Shown: piece by piece, positions 1 through 5,278 of the stretch
Numbering within the stretch: position 1 is the stretch's first letter
How the letters are laid out: the number at the start of each line of letters is the position of its first letter
Source of the DNA: JBKJML01 sp046596415
GTDB lineage: Bacteria; Actinomycetota; Thermoleophilia; Gaiellales; Gaiellaceae
Direction of reading: 5' to 3'
Length of the DNA stretch: 6,818 bases
Assembly: GCA_046596415.1 (NCBI GenBank)
Contig: JBKJML010000270.1
Coordinates: 1-6,818, forward strand
The notes under the pieces: model-generated
Told to the model about the DNA's origin: nothing
Databases searched by the model: none
The model's input: only the letters and a program-made list of their open reading frames with translations
Position numbers and translations under genes: made by a program

Positions 1-113
1 GCGGCCCGCGCGACGGCGAACGCAACGACTACTTGGCGCGGTACACGGGCGTTACGCTGATCGGATCGCCCGACCAACGAGAGAGCTCAGTGAAAGCGGG
101 GCTCTCCATTTGA
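1..113 (+). CDS. C-terminal end of an unrecognised protein (partial, enters from the left edge)
   Basis: A reading frame (codons beginning at base 3) is open from the window edge to a TGA at 111-113 and encodes 36 residues beginning GPRDGERNDYLARYTGVTL and ending KAGLSI. About three quarters of its codons end in G or C, and the proportion is higher still in the first twenty. That fits real coding sequence in this genome better than the other two plus frames. The stop lies 12 bp from the stop of the convergent regulator gene. I do not recognise the family from this short tail and assign no function. It could also be a chance open frame, since 36 codons are few in GC-rich DNA. Confidence 0.45.
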   Translation, partial: GPRDGERNDYLARYTGVTLIGSPDQRESSVKAGLSI

Positions 114-125
114 CCGAGCCCGGGC

Positions 126-980
126 CTACGACCGCTCGCGGGCTGCGACGGCCGCGGCGGCCTCGATCGGCCCTAGGGCGAGCCGGATCGCGCCGAGCTT
201 CGCCGCCAGGGTCTCGCTCGCGCCGGCACCCGCAAGGGCAAGCGGGAACTGGGCGGCGAGCTCGCAAAGCTCCTCGGCGCACACGCTGAGCCGCGCTGGG
301 TCGACCGCCGACATGACGACGAGCGCGGGCCGAAGCTCCGTTGCCGTCTCGGCGATCGTCGCGACCGGTGTGTCTGCGCCGAGATAGGTGATGCGCCAGC
401 CGTGCTCGCGAAGCGCCAACCCGAACGCGATCAGTGAGAGGTCGTGCTGCTCCCCGGTGGGGCACGCGAGCAGCGCGCGCGGGCCGGATCCTCTGTCCCA
501 GCCACGGGCCAGCCCGAGCAGCCTGCCGCGCAGGAGGTTGCTGGCGAAGTGCTCCTGCGCGATCGTGATCTCGCGGCGCTGCCAGCGCTCCCCGAGGTCA
601 CGCAATCCCGGTAGCACCGAGTCGCGCAGGACTGTCTCCAGGGTCAGCGACGACAGCAGGCGGTCGAGGGCAGCGTGCGCCCCGACGTCGTCGAACCTCA
701 TGAGCGCCTCGACGAGCGTCCCGGCGGAGGGGAGGTCGGTCCGGTCGCCGAGCGAGAGTCGGGCGGCCTCGCTGGCCGAGATGCCGCGTTCCAACTCCGC
801 GGTCATCGCGCGTACGCGGTGCTCGTCGTCCGAGGAGTACAGGCGGTAGCCACCCGCCGAGCGCTCGGGCCGGAGCAGCCCATAGCGGCGCTCCCACGCA
901 CGGAGCAACTCCGGGCTGACGCCGGTGCGCCGCGAGAGCTCGCCAATACGGATGTCTGCTGCCACGGTCCGAGTGTACAT
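126..980 (-). CDS. carH: CarH/LitR-type MerR-family regulator, probable adenosylcobalamin-dependent light-sensing repressor
   Basis: This is a 284-aa protein counted from the ATG at 980. Residues 9-77 form a MerR winged helix: IRIGELSRRTGVSPELLRAWERRYGLLRP is the recognition core, followed by the wing GGYRLY. Residues about 88-160 are the four-helix bundle of cobalamin photoreceptors and contain the signature W133-x9-E143-H144. A Rossmann-like B12 domain follows with E177-x-H179, where H179 would be the lower cobalt ligand. The W133 to H179 distance (46 residues) equals W131 to H177 in Thermus CarH as I recall it. In that family, AdoCbl-bound tetramers repress in the dark and light breaks the Co-C bond and releases DNA. 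The position after the Trp, His132 in Thermus, is Gln134 here. The start is uncertain. The ATG at 980 lies inside an operator box and has no well-spaced RBS. The GTG at 965 would give MAADIRIGEL and suits leaderless initiation (TACACT at 977-972). Autoregulation is likely because the operator overlaps the gene start. Confidence 0.88.
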   Translation of the reverse strand: MYTRTVAADIRIGELSRRTGVSPELLRAWERRYGLLRPERSAGGYRLYSSDDEHRVRAMTAELERGISASEAARLSLGDRTDLPSAGTLVEALMRFDDVGAHAALDRLLSSLTLETVLRDSVLPGLRDLGERWQRREITIAQEHFASNLLRGRLLGLARGWDRGSGPRALLACPTGEQHDLSLIAFGLALREHGWRITYLGADTPVATIAETATELRPALVVMSAVDPARLSVCAEELCELAAQFPLALAGAGASETLAAKLGAIRLALGPIEAAAAVAARERS

Positions 981-1001
981 ACCTTGTACAAAGACTTGAC
1001 A
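974..1001 (-). promoter_or_regulatory. CarH-type operator array 1 (three boxes at 11-bp spacing)
   Basis: On the plus strand, TGTACA occurs at 974-979 and again at 985-990, and a degenerate box TTGACA sits at 996-1001, so the box starts are exactly 11 bp apart. Thermus CarH is known to bind three tandem 11-bp repeats as a tetramer, with one repeat overlapping a -35 element, and TGTACA-type boxes are typical of LitR/CarH operators. The third box here is also a perfect -35 hexamer for the plus-strand operon. The first box overlaps the ATG at 980 of the regulator gene, so binding would block both directions. The assignment to the adjacent regulator is an inference from position and motif. Confidence 0.8.
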
Positions 1002-1024
1002 CCACTCCCCGAACTCTGTACAGT
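996..1024 (+). promoter_or_regulatory. Promoter of the photolyase operon (TTGACA-17 bp-TACAGT)
   Basis: A perfect -35 TTGACA at 996-1001 is followed after 17 bp by TACAGT at 1019-1024. That hexamer matches the consensus -10 at 4 of 6 positions and fits the actinobacterial TAnnnT pattern. The predicted start is near 1031, giving a leader of about 25 nt before the GTG at 1056. The -35 coincides with the third box of operator array 1 and the -10 overlaps the first box of array 2, which indicates repression by steric exclusion. The hexamers suggest a housekeeping-type sigma factor rather than the ECF factor LitS used in Streptomyces light responses. That last point is an inference. Confidence 0.68.
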
Positions 1025-1044
1025 CTTTGTACAAACACTCTACA
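1017..1044 (+). promoter_or_regulatory. CarH-type operator array 2 (mirror image of array 1)
   Basis: TGTACA occurs at 1017-1022 and 1028-1033, and TCTACA at 1039-1044, again at exact 11-bp steps. Compared with the reverse complement of array 1, the 28-bp block matches at 21 positions, including the shared 12-bp core GTCTTTGTACAA. The two arrays are separated by 15 bp and form a dyad centred near 1009. This array spans the -10 hexamer, the predicted transcription start and the bases just before the Shine-Dalgarno site of the first operon gene. An occupied array would therefore occlude RNA polymerase. Confidence 0.78.
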
Positions 1045-1055
1045 GGAGGTCGGTT

Positions 1056-1271
1056 GTGGAAACCACACGCGCACGCCCCGTAAGTGCTCGAACGGCGACG
1101 CGGGCTACAGGATCGCGGCTGTTGCTCTTCCTCGCCGCCGGGCTCTCGTTCGTGTTGTCCGTTTCGCTGTGGTTTGCAGGCAACGAGCTTCAGGGGATCT
1201 TCGTCGGGCTCTGGGTGCCCTCGATCCTGGCGCTCGGCGCCATCGTCCTTCCCCGGACAGACCGGTCATGA
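1056..1271 (+). CDS. Small two-helix membrane protein of unknown function, first gene of the operon
   Basis: This 71-aa protein starts at the GTG at 1056, which lies 5 bases after a near-perfect ribosome binding site, AGGAGGT (1044-1050). The first 21 residues are basic and Thr/Arg-rich. Two hydrophobic segments follow at about 22-41 and 46-65, joined by a short turn (AGNELQ), and the protein ends in a charged RTDRS tail. A 'GIFVGLWVPSILALG' stretch makes up the second helix. I have an impression of similar short proteins elsewhere but know no function for them. It is the most strongly initiated gene of the operon, since later genes depend on overlaps. Its stop overlaps the start of the next gene by 4 bp (ATGA), so the two are probably translationally coupled. 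A role in membrane light or oxidative stress is possible but unsupported. Confidence 0.78.
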   Translation: METTRARPVSARTATRATGSRLLLFLAAGLSFVLSVSLWFAGNELQGIFVGLWVPSILALGAIVLPRTDRS

Positions 1272-1435
1272 GCAGCCTCGGCCTGTTCCTCATCGGGAGC
1301 GTGATCACTGTGCTCGTCGCAGGGTCGATGGGGCTCCTCATTTGGGGTGCGATCATGGACGGGCAGTACGAAAGCGAGCAGCGGGCTGGCCAGGATGAGG
1401 CATCGGCGCGGTTGATTCCATCGCAGCCGGGGTAA
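1268..1435 (+). CDS. Short single-helix membrane protein, faintly CcoS-like
   Basis: This 55-aa protein starts at the ATG at 1268, inside an ATGA overlap with the preceding stop. One hydrophobic segment covers about residues 5-30. It is followed by D31-G32-Q33-Y34-E35 and a polar, acidic tail of about 20 residues. A single N-terminal helix ending in Trp plus 'GQ(F/Y)' with an acidic residue resembles CcoS, the small cbb3-oxidase assembly protein. However, the match is short, the rest of the tail is not convincing, and no oxidase gene is in the window, so I do not assign the name. Its size, coupling to the 71-aa membrane protein and position behind the light-operator promoter suggest the two act as a pair. 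Confidence 0.7.
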   Translation: MSSLGLFLIGSVITVLVAGSMGLLIWGAIMDGQYESEQRAGQDEASARLIPSQPG

Positions 1436-1508
1436 CCAGTACAAGCTGCGTAGGAGCCCTCGTGACAGAGGCGCTCCCCACGCTCCCGTCCCGGCGGCAG
1501 GAGGACAG

Positions 1509-2042
1509 TTGGCGCGACCCGAATTGGCAGGTTGGAACTCGACCGAGCGGTCATCGCCCACTGGCGATGTGTGGTTCGAGCAGCGCGTTCGCGCGACCAA
1601 AGCACCGGTCGAGCGTTCCGAGGCTGGTGCGCTCGCGCTCGGCGAGCGCTACTGGATGGCGGTCGAGTCGGTCACGCGTCGGCTCGTCCGGGTCGGCAGG
1701 CGCGGGCCCGAGTTGGAGCTGCGTCTCTTTGGCCGCTTGACGCTGCTCCGGTTCGGAGCGCCCGAGATCGTCGTCGACGAGTCGGGAATACTCAGCCGCT
1801 ACTCGATCGCGGGCGGCCTGCTCGCCCGTGGGGCCGCCGGGTCGATCACCTTCGCCCAGACCAGCGGAGCGGACGCGACCGTAGACCTCCGGGCGACCGT
1901 CGAGGATTTCCTTCCGCGTCTCGCTGGCAGGCCGGGTGGCCCCGCCTGGACACGCGCGATCTACCGGCAGGTGCAGCAGCGCCTGCACACGGCAATCAGC
2001 CGCCGCTACTTCCGGCGCCTGATCGAAGGACCCCCTCGATGA
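1509..2042 (+). CDS. Conserved-looking protein of unknown function (177 aa)
   Basis: The start is placed at the TTG at 1509, 4 bases after AGGAGG (1499-1504). The protein is soluble with no signal peptide or membrane helix. From about residue 45 (GERYWMAVESVTRRLVRVG) codon use is clearly coding, and the pattern is domain-like. A beta-rich middle part carries 'ELRLFGRLTLLRFG' and 'YSIAGGLLARGAAGSITF'. A C-terminal helical part carries 'FLPRLAGRPGGPAWTRAIY' and 'HTAISRRYFRRLIE'. I recognise no named family. The first 40 codons are less biased. A second start, GTG 1462 with a good AGGAG site, opens another frame whose first 20 codons are strongly GC-ending, so the true N-terminus may be different or a frameshift may exist. 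The stop overlaps the next gene's ATG (ATGA), indicating coupling to the SDR gene. Confidence 0.72.
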   Translation: MARPELAGWNSTERSSPTGDVWFEQRVRATKAPVERSEAGALALGERYWMAVESVTRRLVRVGRRGPELELRLFGRLTLLRFGAPEIVVDESGILSRYSIAGGLLARGAAGSITFAQTSGADATVDLRATVEDFLPRLAGRPGGPAWTRAIYRQVQQRLHTAISRRYFRRLIEGPPR

Positions 2043-2917
2043 GGGTCGTCATCTTCGGAGCCACCGGTACGATCGGCAAGGCGCTGCTGCCCGTGCTCGC
2101 GCGCGACCACGATGTCGTCGCCGTCTCGCGGCGTGAGCGGGATGGAGCCGCCGACGGCGTCACCTGGGCTCGCGCCGACGCCTCGGATGCGACCTCCGTG
2201 CGCGCCGCGCTCGGGGGCGCCGATGTCGCCTACTACCTCGTCCACTCGCTCGGCGCCTCCGACTTCGAGCAACGCGACCGAGAAGCCGCCGCGACGGTCG
2301 CCCGCGAAGCCGCCGCCGCAGGTCTCCGGCAGATCATCTACCTGGGCGGGCTGGGCGACGACGCGCCCGACCTCTCGCCGCACCTGCGCAGCCGCATCGA
2401 GACCGGCCTCGCCCTCGCTTCGGGCACCGTGCCCGTGACGACGCTGCGAGCGGCGATGGTCATCGGTGCCGGGAGTGCCGCATTCGAGACGATCCTCGCG
2501 CTGGTCGACCGGCTGCCGGCGATGGTCTGCCCTCGTTGGGTCTCGACGCCGACCCAGCCGATCGCGATCGACGATGTGGTCGCCTACCTCGCCGCGGCCT
2601 GCGGTCGGCCCGAGCTGCTCGGCGAGAGCTTCGATATCGGCGGCCTCGATGTCATGACCTACCGTGAGATGATCGAGCGGATCGGCAAGCTTCGGGGACG
2701 GCGACCGCTCATCGTCGAGGTTCCGGTGCTCACACCGCGGCTCTCGTCGTACTGGCTTCATCTGGTCACACCCGTCGGGGCCGCGGTCGCCCGCCCGCTG
2801 ATCGAGGGTCTCCGCAACGCGACGATCGTCCGCGACGGACGCATCCGCGAGCTCTTGCCGCTCGAGCTCACACCGTTTGAGGCCGCCGTCCGAGCGGCGC
2901 TCGCCGGCCCGCGCTAA
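2039..2917 (+). CDS. YbjT-like NAD(P)-binding atypical short-chain dehydrogenase
   Basis: This 292-aa protein starts at the ATG at 2039, which overlaps the upstream stop. The N-terminal Rossmann fold is clear: VIFGATGTIG supplies G7-x2-G10-x2-G13, and R31-R32 after the second strand suggest NADPH preference. 'YYLVHS' (65-70), 'FEQRD' (76-80) and 'IIYLGGLG' (99-106) are characteristic of the NmrA-like/SDR_a5 group that includes E. coli YbjT. The C-terminal half keeps 'PRWVSTPTQPIAIDDV', 'FDIGGLDVMTYREM' and 'VLTPRLSSYWLHLVTPV', all found in the longer relatives that carry a DUF2867 domain. That domain is absent here, as the protein ends soon after the SDR fold. Members of this group often lack the classical Tyr-x3-Lys pair, and the substrate is unknown. 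In an operon with photolyase, it could handle a cofactor or a photo-oxidation product, which is an inference. Confidence 0.85.
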   Translation: MRVVIFGATGTIGKALLPVLARDHDVVAVSRRERDGAADGVTWARADASDATSVRAALGGADVAYYLVHSLGASDFEQRDREAAATVAREAAAAGLRQIIYLGGLGDDAPDLSPHLRSRIETGLALASGTVPVTTLRAAMVIGAGSAAFETILALVDRLPAMVCPRWVSTPTQPIAIDDVVAYLAAACGRPELLGESFDIGGLDVMTYREMIERIGKLRGRRPLIVEVPVLTPRLSSYWLHLVTPVGAAVARPLIEGLRNATIVRDGRIRELLPLELTPFEAAVRAALAGPR

Positions 2918-4195
2918 ATGCGCTCAGCCGTCGTCCTGTTCACACGCGACCTCCGCGTCCATGACAACCCTGCACTCGCCGCAGCCGCTCGTGAGGCAGA
3001 CCGAGTTCTCCCACTCTTCGTGCTCGACGACGAGCTGCTCGCCGTGTCCGCGCGGCGAGCCCGGCTGCTCGTCGCAGCGCTCCACGACCTCGACCGCTCG
3101 CTGAGAGGCATCGGTGCCGGTCTCGTGGTGCGGCGGGGCGACGTCGTCAGGGAGACGGTGCAGGCAGCTGCCGAATGCGGCGCGCAGGCCGTCTACCTTG
3201 CCGACGACGTCTCTGCGTACGCACTCGCGCGCGAGCAGCGGCTGCGCGACGCGATCGAGGTGCACGCATTCGCCGGCGTCACGGTCGTCCCGCCCGGCGC
3301 GGTGACCCCCGCGGAGCGCGACTGCTACCGGGTGTTCACGCCGTACCACCGGGCGTGGGCGGCTGCGCCCCGGCGAGCGCTCGAGGCGCCGCCGGCTCGG
3401 CTCGTCCTGCCCGACGGCATCGAGCCGGCCGGTCTCCCGGCCGGCGCCGGTCAGGGCGGCGAGACCGAAGCCCGAGCCCGGCTCGAACGGTGGCTCGCCG
3501 AGGGCGACTCCCGCTACCAGGACGTCCGCGACGACCTTGCCGCCGATGCCACTTCCAGGCTCTCGATCCCGCTTCACCTGGGGCTCATCTCGCCGCTCGA
3601 GGTCGCGCTGCGCTCGGGCAACGGCGAGTTCGTGCGGCAGCTCGCGTGGCGCGACTTCTACGCCCAGCTCCTCGCCGCGAACCCCTGGAGTGCGTCCCGC
3701 GATCTGAGCCCGCGGCGGCGGGAGTGGGACGACGATCCGGCTGGTCTCGCCGCCTGGAAGGAAGGCCTCACCGGCTACCCGGTCGTCGATGCGGGGCTGC
3801 GTGAGCTCGCCGCGACCGGCTTCATGCACAACCGCGCCCGGATGATCGTCGCCTCGTTCCTGACCAAGGATCTCAACATCGACTGGCGCGAGGGCGCCGC
3901 CCACTTCGCGCTCCTGCTGCTGGACGGCGATGTCGCCTCGAACGTGGGGAACTGGCAATGGGTCGCCGGCACCGGGGTGGACACACGACCGGGACGAATC
4001 TTCAACCCGACGCTGCAGGGCCGGCGCTACGACCGAAACGGTGAGTACGTCAGGCGCTGGATCCCGGAGCTCGCCTCCCTAGCGGGCGGCGCGGTTCACG
4101 AACCATGGAAGCTTGGGCCGCTCCTCACGGGCGGTTACCCGGCCCCAATCGTCGACCACGGCGAGGCGGCCGCCCGTTACCGTGCCGGCGGGTAG
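2918..4195 (+). CDS. phrB: Class I CPD photolyase (deoxyribodipyrimidine photo-lyase)
   Basis: This 425-aa flavoenzyme repairs UV-induced cyclobutane pyrimidine dimers using light. It starts at an ATG immediately after the SDR stop codon with no intervening base, so translation is probably coupled. The N-terminal antenna domain begins with the diagnostic 'FTRDLRVHDNPAL'. The FAD/DNA domain shows 'WRDFY' (W244), 'TGFMHNRARM', 'DWREG' and 'ASNVGNWQWVAGTG'. By alignment to E. coli photolyase, the electron-transfer triad W306/W359/W382 corresponds to W270/W323/W346. The FAD N5-contacting Asn378 corresponds to N342, and the lesion-contacting W277/W384 correspond to W244/W348. All are present, so it should be an active repair enzyme rather than a cryptochrome. 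The second chromophore (8-HDF or folate) cannot be decided by eye. It is the last gene of the operon and ends 4 bp from a convergent gene. Confidence 0.95.
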   Translation: MRSAVVLFTRDLRVHDNPALAAAAREADRVLPLFVLDDELLAVSARRARLLVAALHDLDRSLRGIGAGLVVRRGDVVRETVQAAAECGAQAVYLADDVSAYALAREQRLRDAIEVHAFAGVTVVPPGAVTPAERDCYRVFTPYHRAWAAAPRRALEAPPARLVLPDGIEPAGLPAGAGQGGETEARARLERWLAEGDSRYQDVRDDLAADATSRLSIPLHLGLISPLEVALRSGNGEFVRQLAWRDFYAQLLAANPWSASRDLSPRRREWDDDPAGLAAWKEGLTGYPVVDAGLRELAATGFMHNRARMIVASFLTKDLNIDWREGAAHFALLLLDGDVASNVGNWQWVAGTGVDTRPGRIFNPTLQGRRYDRNGEYVRRWIPELASLAGGAVHEPWKLGPLLTGGYPAPIVDHGEAAARYRAGG

Positions 4196-4199
4196 CCGC

Positions 4200-4763
4200 C
4201 TACGAGGAAGGCGGCTCGGGCGGCGGCGGGGGAGACGGCTCGCCCGCCGCCAGCCGCTCGTTGGCCCGGTCGAGCCGGCGGCCGGTGCGATGGCGTGAGA
4301 CGAGTTGGTACTGAAGCAGAGCGAGCAGCAGGGCGGCGAGCATGACCCCGGCGAGTGTCGCGCCGCGGAACCCGGGCGCGTCGACATCGAGGATGCGCTC
4401 GCCTGCGTGCGCGGCGTTGCCGGTGCCGATCACGATTCCGAGCGTCAGCAGGTTCGGCCCGGCGAGCACCAGGGTGAGGGCGCCGAGCATGCTCCAAGTC
4501 CTGAGCGGGCGGCGCTTGTGGAACGCGAACCGGGCGGTTAGAGCGGGGATCACCGTGAAGACGAAGCCGTAGAAGAGGCCGAGGATGATCCCGAGGATCA
4601 TCCCGCCGTTGACCTGGTTGCCGACCCGCTGCGCCCACCAGCGCGGGAGGAAGGCGGCGCCGACATAGGCGAGCACGATCAGCAGTGCGACCGCGAGGAC
4701 GATCTTGAGCGCGCGGCGCAGCAGGGGCTCGGCGTGTCCGCCGGGTTCGGGCCGGGAGGCCAT
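4200..4763 (-). CDS. Four-helix membrane protein of unknown function with proline-rich tail
   Basis: This 187-aa protein is counted from the ATG at 4763. An in-frame GTG at 4778 would add MHNRP. Four hydrophobic segments are visible at about 19-40, 54-76, 92-115 and 138-160. A loop between the third and fourth contains 'NAAHAGERILDVDAPGFRG', likely on one face of the membrane. The last 27 residues are charged and then proline-rich (PPPPPEPP), probably cytoplasmic. I know no function for it. No Shine-Dalgarno site precedes either start, but CATAAT lies 6 nt before the ATG at 4763, which suits a leaderless transcript. It is divergent from the secreted-protein gene and converges on the photolyase gene with a 4-bp gap. 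Confidence 0.8.
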   Translation of the reverse strand: MASRPEPGGHAEPLLRRALKIVLAVALLIVLAYVGAAFLPRWWAQRVGNQVNGGMILGIILGLFYGFVFTVIPALTARFAFHKRRPLRTWSMLGALTLVLAGPNLLTLGIVIGTGNAAHAGERILDVDAPGFRGATLAGVMLAALLLALLQYQLVSRHRTGRRLDRANERLAAGEPSPPPPPEPPSS

Positions 4764-4806
4764 CGGTCGATTATGCACCGTCGCGCGCGTCGATTACGGT
4801 TTGCTC
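4764..4806. promoter_or_regulatory. Divergent, possibly leaderless promoter region
   Basis: This 43-bp gap separates two divergent genes. On the minus strand, CATAAT (4775-4770) lies 6 nt before the ATG at 4763. On the plus strand, TACGGT (4795-4800) fits the actinobacterial TAnnnT -10 and lies 6 nt before the GTG at 4807. Neither start has a Shine-Dalgarno site, and no convincing -35 is present on either strand. The octamer GTCGATTA occurs twice in direct orientation (4766-4773 and 4789-4796), 23 bp apart, and each copy overlaps or abuts a proposed -10. Confidence 0.35.
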
Positions 4807-5274
4807 GTGCGGTTCGCTCTCGTCATCGCCTCGGCCTTTGCCTTCGCGGCGACCGCGCTCGCGGCCGGCCTGCCCACGGCGACCGCGATGGCGCAGCGGG
4901 GATCGCTCAAGCTGGTCGCCCGGGTGCTCCTGAACAGCGACGCAGCCCGCAGCGCTGAGTTCAAGGCGACGTGGCTCGATGCGAAGCAGCGCTGCGACGT
5001 GAACCGGCAGCTTCGCGTCTCCTACCGCATCGACCTCGTTCGTGGGAGCGTCACGACTCGGCGCCGGCCCGCGGCAAAGACGGGGTCGGTGCTGAACTGC
5101 TCCGAGGGCGGGCCGAACTTCGGCTTCGACGTGGCTGCCCGTGGGCTCGGCCTGGCCTGCGCGAACGGCAACTGGAAGCCCGGGGTCTACTCGATCGAGG
5201 TTCGCGCGCTCGACCTGCAAAGCGGCCTGTCGGTGGCGGCGTTTCTCTACCGCGAAGTCACGATGGCGTGTTGA
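4807..5274 (+). CDS. Small secreted protein with four cysteines, function unknown
   Basis: The protein has 155 aa from the GTG at 4807. A TTG at 4801 is an alternative, and the frame stays open further upstream without a plausible site. The N-terminus is a typical Sec signal: R2, then a hydrophobic run (ALVIASAFAFAATALA) with likely cleavage around residues 19-20. The mature part of about 135 residues contains four cysteines (63, 98, 118 and 155), and the last is the final residue of the protein, which allows two disulfides outside the cytoplasm. Alternating hydrophobic and polar stretches such as 'LRVSYRIDLVRG' and 'GVYSIEVRALDL' suggest a beta-sandwich-like fold. I recognise no family. No lipobox is seen, so it is probably soluble and exported. 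Its stop is 4 bp from the end of the convergent kinase gene. Confidence 0.72.
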   Translation: MRFALVIASAFAFAATALAAGLPTATAMAQRGSLKLVARVLLNSDAARSAEFKATWLDAKQRCDVNRQLRVSYRIDLVRGSVTTRRRPAAKTGSVLNCSEGGPNFGFDVAARGLGLACANGNWKPGVYSIEVRALDLQSGLSVAAFLYREVTMAC

Positions 5275-5278
5275 GGGT

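Noticed and set aside
118..125. GCCCGGGC palindrome between the convergent stops, as a terminator
   Set aside because: It has no loop and no following T-run, so it is too short to form a terminator hairpin.
981..1034. Extension of the MerR regulator to a TTG at 1034
   Set aside because: The added 18 residues are encoded by the operator boxes and promoter, and MerR proteins normally begin just before the helix-turn-helix.
1022..1034. The AGTCTTTGTACAA / TTGTACAAAGACT inverted pair (984-996 with 1022-1034) as a terminator or attenuator hairpin
   Set aside because: The arms are 25 bp apart with no T-run, and the 11-bp periodicity and promoter overlap are better explained as protein-binding boxes.
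2006..2761. Minus-strand open frame of 251 codons opposite the SDR gene
   Set aside because: It is antisense to clear Rossmann-fold coding sequence and its product is Arg/Asp/Gly-rich and low complexity.
2924..3958. Long open frame (344 codons) on the minus strand opposite the photolyase gene
   Set aside because: It is fully antisense to a photolyase with every key residue intact, its product is Arg/Gly/Glu-rich with no domain, and long mirror frames are expected in DNA of this GC content.
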